NCBI RefSeq assembly: GCF_028776105.2
Contig: NZ_CP145606.1
Span: 2,108,001-2,172,000, forward strand
Length of the DNA stretch: 64,000 nucleotides
Reading direction: 5' to 3'
Source: Neisseria leonii
GTDB taxonomy: Bacteria > Pseudomonadota > Gammaproteobacteria > Burkholderiales > Neisseriaceae
The notes under the pieces were generated by a model, which was not told where the DNA came from, did no database searches, and saw only the letters and a list, made by a program, of their open reading frames with translations. Shown here piece after piece: positions 62,817 through 64,000 of the stretch (positions within the stretch are counted from its first letter, which is position 1; every line of letters begins with the position of its first letter). The position numbers and the translations under genes were made by a program.

Positions 62817-63422
62817 TTACAGGCCGTGGACGGCGAAGCGGCCTTCCAACGGTGCAAAAGTTTTCTCGCCTGCGGCCTGTCCGATACCGCCGAACACCAT
62901 TTGCGCGCGCAGCGTCCAAGTGGCGGGAATCTGCCATTCGCGCGCAACGGCCGCGTCAATCAGCGGGTTGTAGTGTTGCAGATTGGCGCCGATGCCCGCT
63001 GCGGCCAGCGTGGTCCAGACGGCATATTGGTGCATGGCATCGGTATGTTCCGCCCAGACGGGAAAATTGTCGGCGTAGGTTGGGAATTTTTCCTGCAGGC
63101 TTTTGACGACGTCTTGGTCTTCAAAAAACAGCACGGAACCGGCCGCCGCTTTGAACATATTCAGTTTCTGTTCGGTAGCGGCAAAATTTTCCGCCGGGAC
63201 GACGGCGCGCAGCGCGTCTTCGGCAAACTGCCACAGTTTTTCGTGTTCCGCGCCGAACAGCACCACCACGCGGGTGGATTGCGAATGGAAAGAAGACGGG
63301 GTGTGCAGTACGGCGTGTTTGACGATGTCGGCCACTTCGGCAGCCGGCAGCGGCAGGTTGCGGTTGAGGGCGTAAACGGAGCGGCGGGTTTCGGCCGCCT
63401 GTTGGACGGTTTGGTAAGTCAT
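62817..63422 (-). CDS. Nitroreductase family protein
   Basis: FMN-dependent oxidoreductase of 201 aa. It has the family N-terminus AAETRRSVYALN, SSFHSQSTRVVVLFG, and the C-terminal GIGANLQHYNPLID...WTLRAQMVFGGIG. It resembles the HBN1/YodC-like subgroup that reduces quinones and nitro compounds. ATG 63422 has AAGGAAA 7 bases upstream; the longer frame is unsupported. It follows doxX by 51 bases, so the two are probably one stress-responsive transcript. Confidence 0.88.
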   Translation of the reverse strand: MTYQTVQQAAETRRSVYALNRNLPLPAAEVADIVKHAVLHTPSSFHSQSTRVVVLFGAEHEKLWQFAEDALRAVVPAENFAATEQKLNMFKAAAGSVLFFEDQDVVKSLQEKFPTYADNFPVWAEHTDAMHQYAVWTTLAAAGIGANLQHYNPLIDAAVAREWQIPATWTLRAQMVFGGIGQAAGEKTFAPLEGRFAVHGL

Positions 63423-63473
63423 AACGGTTTCCTTATGGATTGATGGATTCAAGTATGGGAAAACAGGTGCGGG

Positions 63474-63869
63474 TCAGCGTTTGCCGCGCAGGTTGTCCAA
63501 GGCCCATGCACCGCCGCCTGCGGCAGACAGGTAGAGAAAGACAAAGCAGAACAGGACGGCCGGTTCGCCGCCGTTCATCAGCGGCAGCAGCGGGGCTTTG
63601 GCTGCGTGTGCCATAAAATAGGCAACCGCCATCTGGCCGGACAGGATAAAGGCAACCGGACGGGTAAACAGGCCCAGCAGGAGCAGCAGGCCGCCGAATA
63701 CTTCCAAAATACCGGCCAGACCGGGCAGGGAGAAGAGCTGCAAATCGGCAAAGTATTCCATATACGGCATACCGAACAGTTTGGCCGTGCCGTGGAGCAT
63801 AAAGAGATAGGCGGTAACGATGCGCAAAACCGACAGCAGTACAGGTTGGAATTTAGACAGGGCGTTCAT
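63474..63869 (-). CDS. DoxX family membrane protein
   Basis: Inner-membrane protein of 131 aa with four helices and the DoxX pattern LRIVTAYLFMLHGTAKLFG, GILEVFGGLLLLLGLFTRPVAFIL. DoxX proteins are linked to thiol and redox homeostasis in some bacteria; many are uncharacterised. Adjacent to a nitroreductase gene, which supports a role in electrophile or redox stress. Confidence 0.88.
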   Translation of the reverse strand: MNALSKFQPVLLSVLRIVTAYLFMLHGTAKLFGMPYMEYFADLQLFSLPGLAGILEVFGGLLLLLGLFTRPVAFILSGQMAVAYFMAHAAKAPLLPLMNGGEPAVLFCFVFLYLSAAGGGAWALDNLRGKR

Positions 63870-63974
63870 AGGGGCTTTCTGAAAAGGTGGAGGTTGTCCG
63901 CACGCGGGCGGAAAGGAAGTTGCAGTATAGCGGTTTGTCGGCTGCTGGGATAGAATCCGCGCGTTGATGCACCA

Positions 63975-63989
63975 TTTCTTGACAAGAAA
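63975..63989. promoter_or_regulatory. Palindrome upstream of doxX, candidate operator
   Basis: TTTCTTGACAAGAAA is a 6-bp-arm palindrome with 3-base centre, about 50 bases upstream of TATACT (minus strand, 63927-63922), a possible -10 of doxX-nitroreductase. It could also serve a gene beyond the window edge. Confidence 0.4.
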
Positions 63990-64000
63990 GTATGGATACC

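Overview
The window is a 64-kb piece of chromosome from a member of the genus Neisseria or a very close relative. The main evidence is the hundred-odd-fold presence of the neisserial DNA uptake sequence GCCGTCTGAA, mostly in the AG form AGGCCGTCTGAA. It occurs singly or as inverted pairs that double as transcription terminators. Gene content agrees: Slam-type lipoprotein export, a lipidated MetQ with a short MetN, a DMP19-like DNA mimic, and LapA/LapB (Ght). Base composition is GC-rich except for a few short islets. The AG-type uptake sequence points away from the meningococcus/gonococcus group; I cannot name the species.

Layout. 1-10 kb, mostly minus strand: msbA (cut by the window edge), glyQ, an OmpA-domain protein, glutathione peroxidase-dsbD, pyrD and the potassium uptake pair trkH/trkA. 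10.1-12.6 kb: a surface lipoprotein with a TbpB-type barrel followed by its probable outer-membrane exporter Slam. 12.6-18 kb: class I fumarase, an 845-bp repeat-rich gap, gpsA, a coiled-coil gene, zapA, 6S RNA, rplM-rpsI. 18-24.5 kb: a truncated parA remnant abutting murJ, then amgK divergent from lptD-surA. 24.8-33.7 kb: a short PilC/PilY1-like protein, hemA, pdxH, a membrane EEP-family phosphodiesterase, a CHCC zinc-finger protein, lapA-lapB, a DMP19-like protein and a membrane-anchored hypothetical. 33.7-42.1 kb, plus strand: pyrF, hldA, fabA-fabB, pcnB-folK-deoxynucleoside kinase, panB-panC. 42.5-48.5 kb: DeoR-family regulator with lysO, fpr, a cardiolipin synthase, a low-GC islet with a VbhA-like antitoxin, yicC. 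48.5-57.8 kb, plus strand: rph, znuCBA, metNIQ, nudix-gloB-lspA-ispH. 57.9-63.9 kb, minus strand: TM2 protein, pyrE, argA-fau, an MFS exporter and doxX-nitroreductase.

Themes. Envelope biogenesis is heavily represented (msbA, lptD, surA, lapA/B, hldA, murJ, amgK, lspA, fabA/B, cls, Slam). So are pyrimidine synthesis (pyrD, pyrF, pyrE), pantothenate synthesis and metal or nutrient uptake (Zn, methionine, K+). Most genes are ordinary housekeeping genes. The points that deserve attention are: the Slam/cargo cassette with a terminator between its two genes; a family of about 19 GTAG-headed palindromes (REP/BIME-like) with covarying arms; structured leaders before pcnB and metN; a 30-codon ORF translationally coupled to znuC; the parA remnant; and the antitoxin islet. 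No CRISPR array, complete insertion sequence, rRNA or convincing tRNA was seen.
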